Shown here in pieces: positions 49,416 through 57,948 of a DNA stretch of 64,000 bases. Position 1 is the first letter of the stretch. Each line of letters starts with the position of its first letter. Source of the DNA: Streptomyces sp. CA-210063. Lineage in GTDB: Bacteria; Actinomycetota; Actinomycetes; Streptomycetales; Streptomycetaceae. The stretch is taken from assembly GCF_024612015.1 (NCBI RefSeq), contig NZ_CP102512.1, positions 7,378,001 through 7,442,000 on the forward strand. The letters are read 5' to 3'. The translations under genes were made by a program, and so were the position numbers. The notes beneath the pieces are model-generated. The model was given only the letters and a program-made list of their open reading frames with translations, had not been told where the DNA came from and searched no databases.

Positions 49416-50447
49416 TCACATCGTGATGGGGTCCTGGGACGACTCGGACGTATCGGGGCGCCGCCTGCCGCGCGCGACCAAAACGGCACCTGCCGCAGCG
49501 AGGACGAAACCGACCACAGCGGTACCGATCGGCACCGTCCGCCCCACCAGTTGCAGCAGTCCGCTCTCCTTCTCCGCCTGGTCGACCGCGGACTTCTGCG
49601 TCGCCGAGGTGAACGCGAGCTTCCGGCTGTCGAGGAGCACCGCCGCGTCCTGGTCCCCGCCCGGCGCCCGCAGCGTCCGGCGCGGCCCGGTCTGGGCGTA
49701 CAGCACTCGTCCCGTGCTCTGGTCGACGACCAGTTCGAGGCCGTGATTGGCGTACCACTCCTCGGCGAGCACCTGCGGCCGGTTCGGCTCGTCGACGAGG
49801 GCGCCGGGGACCATCCGGGTGCCGGTCTTCGTGGCCGGAACCTTCGCCGTGAAGCGCAGTCCCTCATAGCCCCGGACCTTCTTGCGGCCCTCGTAGTGGA
49901 GTGTCACCGTCGCGCCGAGCGTGTTGTCCCACCAGCGGTAGGAGCGTTCCTGCACGTCGAAGGGGAACTTCAGGTACGCCTCGCCCTCGATGTACGGCTT
50001 CTCGTCGCAGCAGTGCACCGGCCGGTTGGTCTTCCGGTCGCTGACCCAGCGGTGCGGGGTGAAGTCCAGCGCGCCGTGCGGGTCGGCCGCCGGCAGCGAC
50101 TTCTCCGTGTCGACCGAGGTGATCACGTCCCACACCGCGGCCCCGCTGCGCTCACTTTCGGCCACATCGCCGCGTACCCGCTGGGTCACGGTGATCTTCT
50201 GGTCGGGCACGGTCTTCACCTGCTCCACGTCGAAGACGCTGCCCGTGCCGGTGTAGACGGCGGTCGTGTCGATGTCGATCGGATTCACCGCGGCCCGTGG
50301 CTCCACGTACCACGCGAGCAGGGGCGCGAGAACCAGCAGAAAGGTCCCGAGACCGAGCAGGACCAGGGAGAACGCGACTGGCGGGTGCGGCCCGAAGGGC
50401 CTCGATGAGGGGTGGTGGTCGGGCGACGGGTGGGAAGTACGGCGCAT
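49416..50447 (-). CDS. DUF3068 (PorA-family) membrane-anchored protein
   Basis: This 343-residue protein starts at ATG 50447 with GGAG upstream. A hydrophobic segment near residues 24-45 (VAFSLVLLGLGTFLLVLAPL) anchors it. A large outside domain follows with Tyr/Trp-rich YIEGEAYLKFPFDVQERSYR and the Cys pair VHCCDEKPY. A second membrane segment near 305-330 (AVVGFVLAAAGAVLVA) and a polar tail close the protein. This is the DUF3068 layout, associated with AftD-like genes in actinomycetes. It may have a role in assembly of surface glycans; no catalytic motif is seen. Divergent from the small protein and PucR gene. Confidence 0.88.
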   Translation of the reverse strand: MRRTSHPSPDHHPSSRPFGPHPPVAFSLVLLGLGTFLLVLAPLLAWYVEPRAAVNPIDIDTTAVYTGTGSVFDVEQVKTVPDQKITVTQRVRGDVAESERSGAAVWDVITSVDTEKSLPAADPHGALDFTPHRWVSDRKTNRPVHCCDEKPYIEGEAYLKFPFDVQERSYRWWDNTLGATVTLHYEGRKKVRGYEGLRFTAKVPATKTGTRMVPGALVDEPNRPQVLAEEWYANHGLELVVDQSTGRVLYAQTGPRRTLRAPGGDQDAAVLLDSRKLAFTSATQKSAVDQAEKESGLLQLVGRTVPIGTAVVGFVLAAAGAVLVARGRRRPDTSESSQDPITM

Positions 50448-50600
50448 CCGGGCACTCCAGGGGCGTTGGGAGGTGCGACTCGGGTAGGCGTGCGGAGGTC
50501 GACACCGAGGAGGGGGATCGTGCGCGTGCGGACGGGGCTGCGGACGGGGCTGCACATGGGGCTGTCGTATGGGCCGGGAACCGTAGGCGGAGTCTTGACG

Positions 50601-50625
50601 CAGTGTCAATGCATTGCTGACACTG
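50601..50625. promoter_or_regulatory. Inverted repeat CAGTGTCA-N9-TGACACTG between divergent genes
   Basis: Perfect 8-base arms flank a 9-base spacer that contains ATGCAT. It lies between DUF3068 and the DUF2613-like gene / PucR gene, about 90 bases before the small gene. A TTGACG hexamer precedes it at 50595. It is a plausible operator for the adjacent PucR regulator. Confidence 0.55.
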
Positions 50626-50693
50626 GGCCCGAGTGTTGTGGTGCGGGGTGCCCTGGGTGGGGACGACCTGTCGACCGAGAGGCTGCCCCTGCG

Positions 50694-50846
50694 ATGTCCA
50701 GACTGCTCGCCGCCGCGCTGACCATGGTGGCCGCCGCCGCTCTCGCCGTCGGGGCCGCGCTCGGCATCGTCGCGCTGCTCGACGCGACCCCGGACCAGCC
50801 GAACAACCCGCTCATCACGTACGAGAACGCCGGCCAGGAGCGCTGA
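50694..50846 (+). CDS. Small membrane peptide, DUF2613-like
   Basis: This 50-residue peptide starts at ATG 50694. It is one hydrophobic helix (LLAAALTMVAAAALAVGAAL, then GIVALLDA) with a polar tail DQPNNPLITYENAGQER. The size, single helix and tail with a Tyr near the end match the DUF2613 family. In mycobacteria a DUF2613-type gene (Rv0236A) lies next to aftD (Rv0236c), as far as I recall, and here AftD-like and DUF3068 genes lie close by. The stop is three bases before the PucR GTG, so they may be transcribed together. Confidence 0.7.
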   Translation: MSRLLAAALTMVAAAALAVGAALGIVALLDATPDQPNNPLITYENAGQER

Positions 50847-50849
50847 GGG

Positions 50850-52091
50850 GTGACCGGCAGCCCGGTAACCGTCACCGTGCGCTCCGCCTGGCACGCCGTG
50901 CCGCGCCTCCAGGTGCGCGAGTTCGCCGCGATCGCCATGGCCGAGGCCCCCGCCCTCGCCGAGGAGATCCTGCGCGAGATCCGCCGCGAGTACCCGCATC
51001 TGCCCGTCGTCCTCGACGACTCCGGTGAGCCGATGGCCCTCATCGGCATCCGCCGCGCGATCGAGGTCTTCGTCCAGCACCTGGAGACCGCCGAGGGCCG
51101 GCCGCGCGTCCCTCCCGGTGTCTTCCAGGAGTTCGGCCGCGGCGAGGGCCTGCACGGCCGCAGCCTCGACTCGCTCCAGGCGATCTACCGTCTCGGCGTA
51201 CGCCTCGCCTGGCGCCGTTTCGCGGAGATCGGCCAGCGCGTGGAGATCCCGCCGCCCGCGATGTACGAACTCGTCGACGCCGGATACGAGTATCTGGACG
51301 GCCTGGTGGACCAGTCGGTGCGCGGCTACGCGGAGGCGGCGGCCCGGCAGGCCGGCGAACGGCTGCGACTGCAACGCCGGCTGATGGAACTCCTCCTCGC
51401 CGAGCACCACCGGGGCGACCCGGCCGACGCGCTCTCGGAACGGGCCGCCCGGATCGGCTGGCCCCTCCCGGACAAGGTCGCGGTCGGGGTTCTGTTACGC
51501 CCCGCCCGCGAGGCCATGGCCCCCGCCGTCGGCCAGGGCGTCCTGCTCGACATGGAGTACGAGCAGCCCCGCATGGTCGTCCCCGAACCGGACGCGGCCG
51601 GCCGCCCCGAGCTCCTCCACCGCGCCCTCACCGGCTGGTCCGGCGCGATCGGCCCGCCGGTTCCCCTGGCCGACGCGGCGAAGTCGCTGCGCTGGGCGGA
51701 GGCCGCCGTACGCCTGATGGAGCGCAAGCTGCTCCCCGGCGGCGAGGTCCTGCACTGCACCGAGCACACCGAGGCCCTCGTCCTCCTCCAGCCCGAGGAA
51801 CTGATCGACGACCTCGCCCTGCGCTGCCTCGCCCCCCTGTCCCACTGCGGCCCCACCCACGGCCGCCGCCTCGCCGAAACCCTCCTCGCCTGGCTGGAGA
51901 CCCGCGGCGGCGCCCCCGAGATCGCCACACGCCTGGGTGTGCACCCGCAAACCGTCCGCTACCGCCTCCGCCAGATCCGCGAACTCTGGGGCGACGAGAT
52001 CGACGACCCCGACCGGCGCTTCGAACTGGAACTGGTGCTGCGGGCGCAACGGCTGCGGGGCGAACTGGGAGACCCGCGCGGCAGGCGCTGA
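50850..52091 (+). CDS. PucR-family helix-turn-helix regulator
   Basis: This 413-residue protein starts at GTG 50850 with GGAG nine bases upstream. The long N-terminal part is helical with sensory-like character (SLDSLQAIYRLGVRLAWRRF). The C-terminal PucR-type DNA-binding motif is APEIATRLGVHPQTVRYRLR followed by QIRELWG. Members respond to metabolites or regulate polysaccharide or purine genes. Its position between the AftD/DUF3068 cluster and IclR suggests it controls the glycan genes; there is a nearby inverted repeat. The stop is directly followed by a dispersed repeat. Confidence 0.87.
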   Translation: MTGSPVTVTVRSAWHAVPRLQVREFAAIAMAEAPALAEEILREIRREYPHLPVVLDDSGEPMALIGIRRAIEVFVQHLETAEGRPRVPPGVFQEFGRGEGLHGRSLDSLQAIYRLGVRLAWRRFAEIGQRVEIPPPAMYELVDAGYEYLDGLVDQSVRGYAEAAARQAGERLRLQRRLMELLLAEHHRGDPADALSERAARIGWPLPDKVAVGVLLRPAREAMAPAVGQGVLLDMEYEQPRMVVPEPDAAGRPELLHRALTGWSGAIGPPVPLADAAKSLRWAEAAVRLMERKLLPGGEVLHCTEHTEALVLLQPEELIDDLALRCLAPLSHCGPTHGRRLAETLLAWLETRGGAPEIATRLGVHPQTVRYRLRQIRELWGDEIDDPDRRFELELVLRAQRLRGELGDPRGRR

Positions 52092-52178
52092 CCGCGCCCC
52101 GTAAGGGGCGCGGGGCTGTATCGATATGCGGCTCCGCCGCGTGGGCGCGACCAGCCACGACGAGCCCGCAGTCGCCCG
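52092..52178. repeat. R1 long repeat after the PucR gene
   Basis: It begins one base after the PucR stop: CGCGCCCCGTAAGGGGCGCG forms a perfect hairpin, then GGGGCTGTATCGATATGCGG and GGCTCCGCCGCGTGGGCGCG. It is the inverse orientation of the 60.4-kb copy. The GC hairpin is well placed to act as a terminator. Confidence 0.8.
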
Positions 52179-52272
52179 TTTTCCACACCCACCGAGCTCT
52201 TGGGCACCCCGCGGCCATTGCCCGCCCGCACCCACTATGACTAGCCTGTGTTCGCTATGCCGATCGACAGTT

Positions 52273-52287
52273 GAAATTTCGAACACT
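52273..52287 (+). promoter_or_regulatory. GAAATTTCGAACACT motif upstream of iclR
   Basis: The 15-base segment is 40 bases before the IclR start. It matches a 15-base segment at 58810-58824 before the arabinofuranosidase gene in 13 of 15 positions. It may be a binding site of this IclR protein, whose family often autoregulates. Confidence 0.5.
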
Positions 52288-52327
52288 CGCCGCAGATACC
52301 GCAGACAAACGAGGGAGGGGGCCGACC

Positions 52328-53101
52328 ATGGGACGCCTAGTACCTGCCGTGACCCGGGCGCTCGACATATTGGAGCTCTTCCTGGACGGGGACGGCACAC
52401 TGTCCGCCCCCGACATCGTGCGCCGGCTCCAGCTGCCGCGCACCACCGTGCACGAGCTGGTCACCACACTCGCCGCCCGTGGCTACATCGTCCAGGTACA
52501 GGGCCAGCCGGGACGCTACCGCCTCGGCGTCCGCCCCTACCAGCTCGGCAGCCGCTACGCCGAGCAGCTGGACCTCGCCGCCGAGGGCCAGCAGGTCGCC
52601 CGGTCCGTCGCCGAGACCTGCGACGAGACGGTGCACGTGGCGATCCTGGAGTACACGGACGTCATCTACATCGCCAAGGTCGACTCCACGCACGCCGTCC
52701 GTATGGTCTCCGCCGCGGGCCGCCGCCTCCCGGCGCACTGCACCTCCGTGGGCAAGATGCTCCTCGCCTCCCTTTCCGAGCCCGAGCTGTCCGCCCGGAT
52801 CCCGGACGACGCCGACCTGATCGGCATGACTCCCAACAGCATCACCGACCCGGCCGCCCTGCGCGAGGCCCTGGCCCGGATCCGTGAGCGGGGTCTCGCC
52901 GTGGAGAACCGCGAGTCCAACCCGGACGTCTCCTGCGTCGCCGCCCCGGTCCGCGACCGCACGGGCAAGGTCGTCGCCGCGCTCTCCATCTCCGTCCCCA
53001 TGATCCGCTGGAGCGACGACCGCCGCATCGAGCTGGAGCAGCTCGCCGCCAAGGGCGCCGCGGAACTGTCCGAGCGCCTCGGCCACCGGAGCGTGGCATG
53101 A
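52328..53101 (+). CDS. IclR-family transcriptional regulator
   Basis: This 257-residue protein starts at ATG 52328, after GGGAGGGGG. The N-terminal winged helix reads RALDILELFLDGDGTLSAPD and RRLQLPRTTVHELVTTLAAR. The C-terminal IclR ligand domain has DETVHVAILEYTDVIYIAKV and the effector-binding SVGKMLLASL. It likely controls sugar-acid metabolism and itself. It is coupled by ATGA to the SMP-30-type gene, so the two are one operon. Confidence 0.88.
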   Translation: MGRLVPAVTRALDILELFLDGDGTLSAPDIVRRLQLPRTTVHELVTTLAARGYIVQVQGQPGRYRLGVRPYQLGSRYAEQLDLAAEGQQVARSVAETCDETVHVAILEYTDVIYIAKVDSTHAVRMVSAAGRRLPAHCTSVGKMLLASLSEPELSARIPDDADLIGMTPNSITDPAALREALARIRERGLAVENRESNPDVSCVAAPVRDRTGKVVAALSISVPMIRWSDDRRIELEQLAAKGAAELSERLGHRSVA

Positions 53102-53955
53102 GCGCGTACACGGGTTACGACGTCGCGGTACGGGAGTACGCGGCCCTCGGTGAGGGCCCCACCTGGGACGCCGACGCGCAGCGCCTGATCTGGATCGACA
53201 TCCTCGGCTCGCGGGTGCACACGTACGACCCGGCCTCCGGCCGCCGCACGGTCCTCGTCACCGAGCAGCACGTCGGCGCGGCCAAGCCCCGCGTCGGCGG
53301 CGGCCTCGTCCTCAACCTCCGGGACGGCGTCGGTCTGCGCGACACGGACGGCGGCTTCCGGTGGCTGCACCACGAGCCGGTGCCCGGCCGCCGCGCCAAC
53401 GACGCCGCCGTCGCCCCCGACGGCTCCCTCTTCGCCGGCACCATGCGCTACGACGAGGCCCCGGGCGGCGGCACCCTGTCCCGCTTCACCGCCGACGGGC
53501 TCGCCGAGACGGTCCTCGACGACGTCGCCGTCAGCAACGGCACCGGCTGGAGCCCGGACGGACGGCTGATGTACTACATCGACTCACCGACCCGCCGCAT
53601 CGACGTCTTCGACCACGAGACCGGTCAACTGCCGGTCGGCAGGCGCCCATTCGTGACCATCGACGACGGCGACGGCTTCCCCGACGGCCTCACCGTCGAC
53701 GCCGAGGGCTGTGTCTGGGTCGCCCTGTGGGAGGGCGGCGCCGTCCGCCGCTACACGCCGACCGGCGTCCTGGACCGGGTCATCGACCTTCCCACCCCCC
53801 GCCCCACGGCCTGCGCCTTCGCCGGCCCCGACCTCACCGACCTGTACATCACCACAGCCCGCACCGGCACGGAGACCCCTCACCCCCTGTCGGGCTCGCT
53901 GCTGGTGGTGCCGGGCGCGGGCAAGGGCTTGCCACAACCGGCATTCGCGGGCTGA
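53098..53955 (+). CDS. SMP-30/gluconolactonase/LRE-family protein
   Basis: This 285-residue protein starts at ATG 53098, overlapping the IclR stop by ATGA. It has the SMP-30 beta-propeller pattern: LGEGPTWDADAQRLIWIDIL at the first blade with a metal-binding Glu, RRANDAAVAPDGSLFAGTM, and a further NGTGWSPDGRLMYYIDS. The family hydrolyses lactones such as gluconolactone or arabinonolactone with a divalent metal. The proximity to a GH51 arabinofuranosidase with a shared upstream motif suggests a role in arabinose metabolism; this is an inference. Confidence 0.88.
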   Translation: MSAYTGYDVAVREYAALGEGPTWDADAQRLIWIDILGSRVHTYDPASGRRTVLVTEQHVGAAKPRVGGGLVLNLRDGVGLRDTDGGFRWLHHEPVPGRRANDAAVAPDGSLFAGTMRYDEAPGGGTLSRFTADGLAETVLDDVAVSNGTGWSPDGRLMYYIDSPTRRIDVFDHETGQLPVGRRPFVTIDDGDGFPDGLTVDAEGCVWVALWEGGAVRRYTPTGVLDRVIDLPTPRPTACAFAGPDLTDLYITTARTGTETPHPLSGSLLVVPGAGKGLPQPAFAG

Positions 53956-54100
53956 CCCCTGATTCCTGGGCTGCGGCTGCGGCTGCGGCTGCTCAGCTCA
54001 TCGCCGCCGCAGCGGCAAGCAACCACGACGGCGATGTCCCGCGGTGCCGAACGGACCGCACGCGGCTCGACCGCCCCCGGCCGAGGCCGAGGCCGACGGT
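53956..54100. other. Convergent intergenic region
   Basis: The 145 bases between the SMP-30 gene and the FAD gene contain CTGCGGCTGCGGCTGCGGCT and CGCCGCCGCAGCGG, which can pair imperfectly. They may serve as a bidirectional terminator. No gene is evident. Confidence 0.5.
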
Positions 54101-55531
54101 TCAGATCCCGGCGGCCTTGCGCTCCTCCGCCGTCAACGGTGCCCCCTCCAGCCTCGGCTTGAGGGGGCCGACGACCGCCGCGAGCAGGACGCTCGGGGCG
54201 AGGAGCACCTCCGGGCCGCGCTCCAGTGACGTCACGTCCGTCAGACGGCGGGCGATGCGGCCGTTGCCGGTGGCGGTGAGGAGCACCCGGTCGACGTACG
54301 CGGCCAGGACCCTGTCACGCACAGTCGGCCCGGCCTCCGTCGCGCCCTCGTAGAAGACGTCCTGCCCGGTGGCGAGGTCCCAGGCCACACCCACCGGACG
54401 GGCCAGCGCCCGCTGGATCCGCCGGGCCAGACCGGGCGTGCCCCAGCCCCGACGCCGGATCACCTCCCGCAGGGCGACGGCACTCTGCGCGGCGATCGCC
54501 ATGCCGTGCCCGTACACCGGGTTGTACACGGCGAGCGCGTCACCGACGACGGTGAAGTTCTCCGGCCAGCGGGACATCCGCTCGTAGAACCAACGGCGGT
54601 TGGCGGTGGAGCGGGTGAACGCCACATCGCCCAACGGCTCGGCGCCGGCGAGCAGTTCACCGACGATCGGATGCCGCAGCTCCTCCCGGGCGAACCGTAC
54701 GAAGTCGTCGTTGTCGGGGGAGGGTTCGCCGCCCCGCGTCCCGGACAGGGTGACGATCCACCGGCCGTCCTCGATGGGCAGCAGGAAGGCCGACCGTCCG
54801 GGACCCGGCCGCCGCGCGTCGGCCTGCACGGTGACGACCGGGAAGCCCTGCCGGGCCCCCTCGGGCGCCCGGTAGACCCGGCTGGCGTACGCGAGCCCGG
54901 AGTCGACCTCCCGCCGCTCCGGTCGCGGCAGCCCGAGCGCCGCGAGCCAGTGGGGCGCTCGGGAGGAACGGCCGGTGGCGTCGACGACGAGACCCGCCTC
55001 GAGCGTGCGGTCGGTGCCGTCCTCGTGGCGGACCCGCACCCCGGTCACGGCGGCGCCGGTGCCGACCAGCCCCAGCACCTCGGTGCGCTCCACCAGCTCG
55101 ACCCGGTCGTCGGCCAGGACCGCCGCGCGGACCGTCGCGTCGAGCAGATCCCGGCCGGCCAGCAGGTTGTGGTGGGACACGGGCCACCGCCGGCACCAGC
55201 CCCGGGACGACAGGATCACCATGTCCGTGGTGACCGCCTGGCGGTGTGCCCCGGCCGCCAGCAGCCGCCCGGTGGTGCCCGGCAGCAGGTCCTCCACCGC
55301 CTGGACGCCGCCCGACCACAGCATGTGGGCGTGGCGTGCCTGCGGCAGGTTCCGGCGCGGACCGGGACCCTCGGGCAGCGTGTCCCGCTCGACGACGGTG
55401 ACCCGGTCCGCGAACCCGGCCAGCGCACGCGCCGCGAGCATCCCGGCGAGGGAACCGCCGAGCACGACGGCGGACCGGACGGGTGGCCGGACCGACCGCA
55501 ACGGCCGCTCGGCGGTGGGGCGTTCACTCAT
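54101..55531 (-). CDS. FAD-dependent monooxygenase-type oxidoreductase
   Basis: This 476-residue protein starts at ATG 55531, overlapping the upstream gene by eight bases. It has the FAD-binding motif SAVVLGGSLAGMLAARALAG, a glutamate-Arg pair VTVVERDTLPEGPG, and a second FAD motif FTVVGDALAVYNPVYGHGMA (GD motif). It resembles halogenase or geranylgeranyl-reductase-like flavoenzymes. The catalytic Trp-x-Trp-x-x-Ile motif of Trp halogenases is not seen, so oxidation or hydroxylation is more likely. It is the last of the XRE / ImmA / MAB_1171c cassette. Confidence 0.82.
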   Translation of the reverse strand: MSERPTAERPLRSVRPPVRSAVVLGGSLAGMLAARALAGFADRVTVVERDTLPEGPGPRRNLPQARHAHMLWSGGVQAVEDLLPGTTGRLLAAGAHRQAVTTDMVILSSRGWCRRWPVSHHNLLAGRDLLDATVRAAVLADDRVELVERTEVLGLVGTGAAVTGVRVRHEDGTDRTLEAGLVVDATGRSSRAPHWLAALGLPRPERREVDSGLAYASRVYRAPEGARQGFPVVTVQADARRPGPGRSAFLLPIEDGRWIVTLSGTRGGEPSPDNDDFVRFAREELRHPIVGELLAGAEPLGDVAFTRSTANRRWFYERMSRWPENFTVVGDALAVYNPVYGHGMAIAAQSAVALREVIRRRGWGTPGLARRIQRALARPVGVAWDLATGQDVFYEGATEAGPTVRDRVLAAYVDRVLLTATGNGRIARRLTDVTSLERGPEVLLAPSVLLAAVVGPLKPRLEGAPLTAEERKAAGI

Positions 55532-56987
55532 ACGCGGGCACACTGCTCTCTGCTGGGGAGGCGGCCGCGAGCGCGCGCACCGCCTCGATCTCGACGGGCC
55601 GGCGAAGCACCACGGACACGGCCTCGATGTCCTGGAGCAGGTCGGTGGGGTCGGCGGAGACCGTGAACTCCGGGAAGACCGTACGGTCGGGCGGGGCCGA
55701 GGGATCCGGGAAGGCGGCACGGTCCGGCGGGGCCGACGGGTCCGGGAAGGCCGAACGGTCCGGCGCGGGCCGTCGTACGCATGTCGACGGGTCCGGGAAG
55801 GCCGTAGGACCTGGCGCGCCCGCCAGGTCACCCAGGCCCGCCGCGAGGCCCGGGAAGACGAGCGGACCGGACACGAGCGTGGGCGGCGTACCGCCGTCGG
55901 GTGCCCGCTTCCGCGCGGCCACCGCGTCCCGGATCGTCACGGCGGCGGCGAGGGCCTTCGCCCGGCCGGGCTCGTGACCGAGATCCAGGGCGGCGTCGTA
56001 CGCGCGGCGGCGCAGGTCCTCGTCGAGGTGACGGGTCAGCCGGAGCAGGGCGTCGCGGATGAACGTCTCGCGGCGGGTGAGGCGCAATTCCGGGGTGGCG
56101 CGCAGCGCGAAGGGGACACGGGAGCCGTCGACCGTCCGGGTCAGCAGATACAGGGGCCGCAGCCGCCGGTGGCTCTCCCGCACCCGCCAGCGGTCGTGCA
56201 GGTACTGGCCGCCGTGCGGCAGGATGAAGCCGACCGCGATGAAGATGGCCGCCACCGCGACGACCGGCGGCGCCACATGCGTGCTCAGCCAGTCCAGGTC
56301 GTGCCCCGCCCAGCGGGCCACCAGCGCCGTGAGCTTCGAGGCGTCGTACACCAGGTTGAGCGCGTAGCCGATGCTCAGTGCCTTCAGGCCGCCGCGCAGC
56401 CACAGGTCGAGGCCGTCGGCGCGGACCCAGTTGCGGATCAGCCGGTAGGTGAGCAGGCAGGCCACGGTGTGCGCGACGAGGTAGAGCAGGATCTCCTCGC
56501 GCATGAAGGGCGTGGTGGCGTAGTACGTGTCCAGGTCGCGCAGCCGCTCGCGGGGGACGTCCGCCAGCGCGAACAGCACCCACAGGCCGACGATCACCGC
56601 CGCGTACACGGCGACGACCCGGCGCATGGTGCGGCGGGTCGCCGGGGAGCGGGCGGCCGGGCCGTCGCGCCAGGCGACGATCAGCAGCAGACAGCACGCG
56701 CAGAACGCGGTGACGAGGGAGTACACCCAGGGCGCGGCGACGTTCGGCACGCCCACGGTCCGGTTGGTCCACGCGATCACCGACGGCACCGCGAACACGA
56801 ACACACAGCAGGCGAGCAGCAGCAGCCCGCCGACCGCCCGCAGCAGCGCGTCCCGCCACAGCTTCACGATGCTGGGCAGCTTGATCACCAGGGCGGCGGT
56901 CAGTACGGCCGTGGGGATCCAGAACGAGATGTACAGCTCGCCGAAGAAGTCGGCGGGGCTCAGGGCCCCGGTCGTCGTCGCGGGCAC
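55524..56987 (-). CDS. MAB_1171c-type putative membrane transporter
   Basis: This 487-residue protein starts at GTG 56987, after AGGGGG. The first about 275 residues carry about seven hydrophobic segments (WIPTAVLTAALVIKLPSIVK, LLLLACCVFVFAVPSVIAW, VVAVYAAVIVGLWVLFALAD). A cytoplasmic helical tail follows (TPELRLTRRETFIRDALLRL). Residues about 395-445 have AFPDPSAPPDR tandem repeats. This is the layout of the MAB_1171c family, which is found next to XRE and ImmA/IrrE-type genes. Its role is unknown; transport or signalling is possible. Confidence 0.8.
   Translation of the reverse strand: MPATTTGALSPADFFGELYISFWIPTAVLTAALVIKLPSIVKLWRDALLRAVGGLLLLACCVFVFAVPSVIAWTNRTVGVPNVAAPWVYSLVTAFCACCLLLIVAWRDGPAARSPATRRTMRRVVAVYAAVIVGLWVLFALADVPRERLRDLDTYYATTPFMREEILLYLVAHTVACLLTYRLIRNWVRADGLDLWLRGGLKALSIGYALNLVYDASKLTALVARWAGHDLDWLSTHVAPPVVAVAAIFIAVGFILPHGGQYLHDRWRVRESHRRLRPLYLLTRTVDGSRVPFALRATPELRLTRRETFIRDALLRLTRHLDEDLRRRAYDAALDLGHEPGRAKALAAAVTIRDAVAARKRAPDGGTPPTLVSGPLVFPGLAAGLGDLAGAPGPTAFPDPSTCVRRPAPDRSAFPDPSAPPDRAAFPDPSAPPDRTVFPEFTVSADPTDLLQDIEAVSVVLRRPVEIEAVRALAAASPAESSVPAYE
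55670..55810 (-). repeat. 36-base tandem repeat in the MAB_1171c-type gene
   Basis: On the minus strand the unit encodes SAFPDPSAPPDR, AAFPDPSAPPDR and the altered TVFPEF. The two exact units are flanked by decaying ones. It makes a Pro/Asp-rich flexible tail. Confidence 0.8.
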
Positions 56988-57000
56988 GGCGGTCGTCCCC

Positions 57001-57948
57001 CTATCTCCGGTGCCTGCGGTAGCCCAGGGACGCCTGGATGGCCTGCCCGACGGGGTCGGTCGGATCGGCCGGATCGGCCGGCCCGCTCTGCCCGGTGTCC
57101 ACCCAGGAACGGAAGGCGGTGGCGAGCCGGTGCCCGAAGTCCTCGGCCTCCTGCTCGTCGGACTCGTGCGAGCCGTAGCGGGCCGCTATGGGGGTGCCGC
57201 CCGGGCCGAGCGCCGCCGAGAGCTCGGGGGAGAGCGGCGGCAACGCGGACGCGCCGCCGCCCGGCTCACCGGACAGCGCGAGCGCGGCGGCGTCCGCGCC
57301 CGGCAGATGGTGATGACAGTGCCCCGCGTGCATGTGCCACAACTCATGGCCGAGGATGACCAGTTGCTGCACGGTCTCGGCGCGCTCCTCGACGATCACC
57401 AGGTCGAAGTCCGGGAACTCCATCCACAGCCCCGTCACCCCGATCCCGTCCGGAAACCGCTCGAACCGCAGCTCCACCGGCCGCCCGCCACGCCGCGCAC
57501 TCATCTCCGTACACAGCGCCGCGCCCAACTCCCGTACGCCGACAGGCGCGCCCAACCTCCCCCGCACCGCCTTGCTGAGCCCGGCCGTCAACTTCCGCAT
57601 CTCGGCGGCGGACCGGGAGGGCAGCAGCGCGGCCCGAACCCTGCCGACAGCTCGGCGCAGGGCCGAGGTCCCCATGACCCGGGCGGCGCGTCCGGCGTGG
57701 GCGTCGGCCGCGTTTTTGGCGTGGGGGTCCGCTGTCGTTCTGGTGTGGGGGTCCGCTGTAGTTCCGGCGTGGGGGTCCGCTGTCGTTCTGGTGTGGGGGT
57801 CCGCTGCAGTCCCGGCGTGGCCGTCCGTCGCACTCCCGGCGACGCGGCCGTCAGCCGTGCCTTCGCCAGTACCCAGGCCCGTGCCTTCGCCAGTACCCAG
57901 GCCCGTGCCTTCGCCCGTACCCAGGCCCGTGCCCTCGCCACGGCTCAT
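57001..57948 (-). CDS. ImmA/IrrE-family metallo-endopeptidase with repeated N-terminus
   Basis: This 315-residue protein starts at ATG 57948, overlapping the XRE stop by ATGA. The catalytic part (about 130-290) has the zinc motif GHELWHMHAGH (HExxH). ImmA/IrrE proteases cleave repressors in response to DNA damage or phage signals; here the natural target is the XRE regulator encoded just before. The first about 90 residues are two low-complexity repeat tracts (GLGTGEGT units, then TTADPHTR/TTADPHAG units). These are unusual and may be a flexible or variable region. A structural role for them is unknown. Confidence 0.87.
   Translation of the reverse strand: MSRGEGTGLGTGEGTGLGTGEGTGLGTGEGTADGRVAGSATDGHAGTAADPHTRTTADPHAGTTADPHTRTTADPHAKNAADAHAGRAARVMGTSALRRAVGRVRAALLPSRSAAEMRKLTAGLSKAVRGRLGAPVGVRELGAALCTEMSARRGGRPVELRFERFPDGIGVTGLWMEFPDFDLVIVEERAETVQQLVILGHELWHMHAGHCHHHLPGADAAALALSGEPGGGASALPPLSPELSAALGPGGTPIAARYGSHESDEQEAEDFGHRLATAFRSWVDTGQSGPADPADPTDPVGQAIQASLGYRRHRR
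57685..57946 (-). repeat. Two 24-base tandem repeat tracts in the ImmA/IrrE gene
   Basis: Tract 1 (about 57850-57946) encodes three GLGTGEGT units that are almost identical in DNA. Tract 2 (about 57685-57822) encodes alternating TTADPHTR and TTADPHAG units. Both have a 24-base period, so slippage can change the length by eight residues without breaking the frame. Confidence 0.85.

Noticed and set aside
57685..57946. CRISPR-like short regular repeats
   Set aside because: The units are contiguous without spacers and translate as 8-residue repeats in frame, so they are coding tandem repeats.
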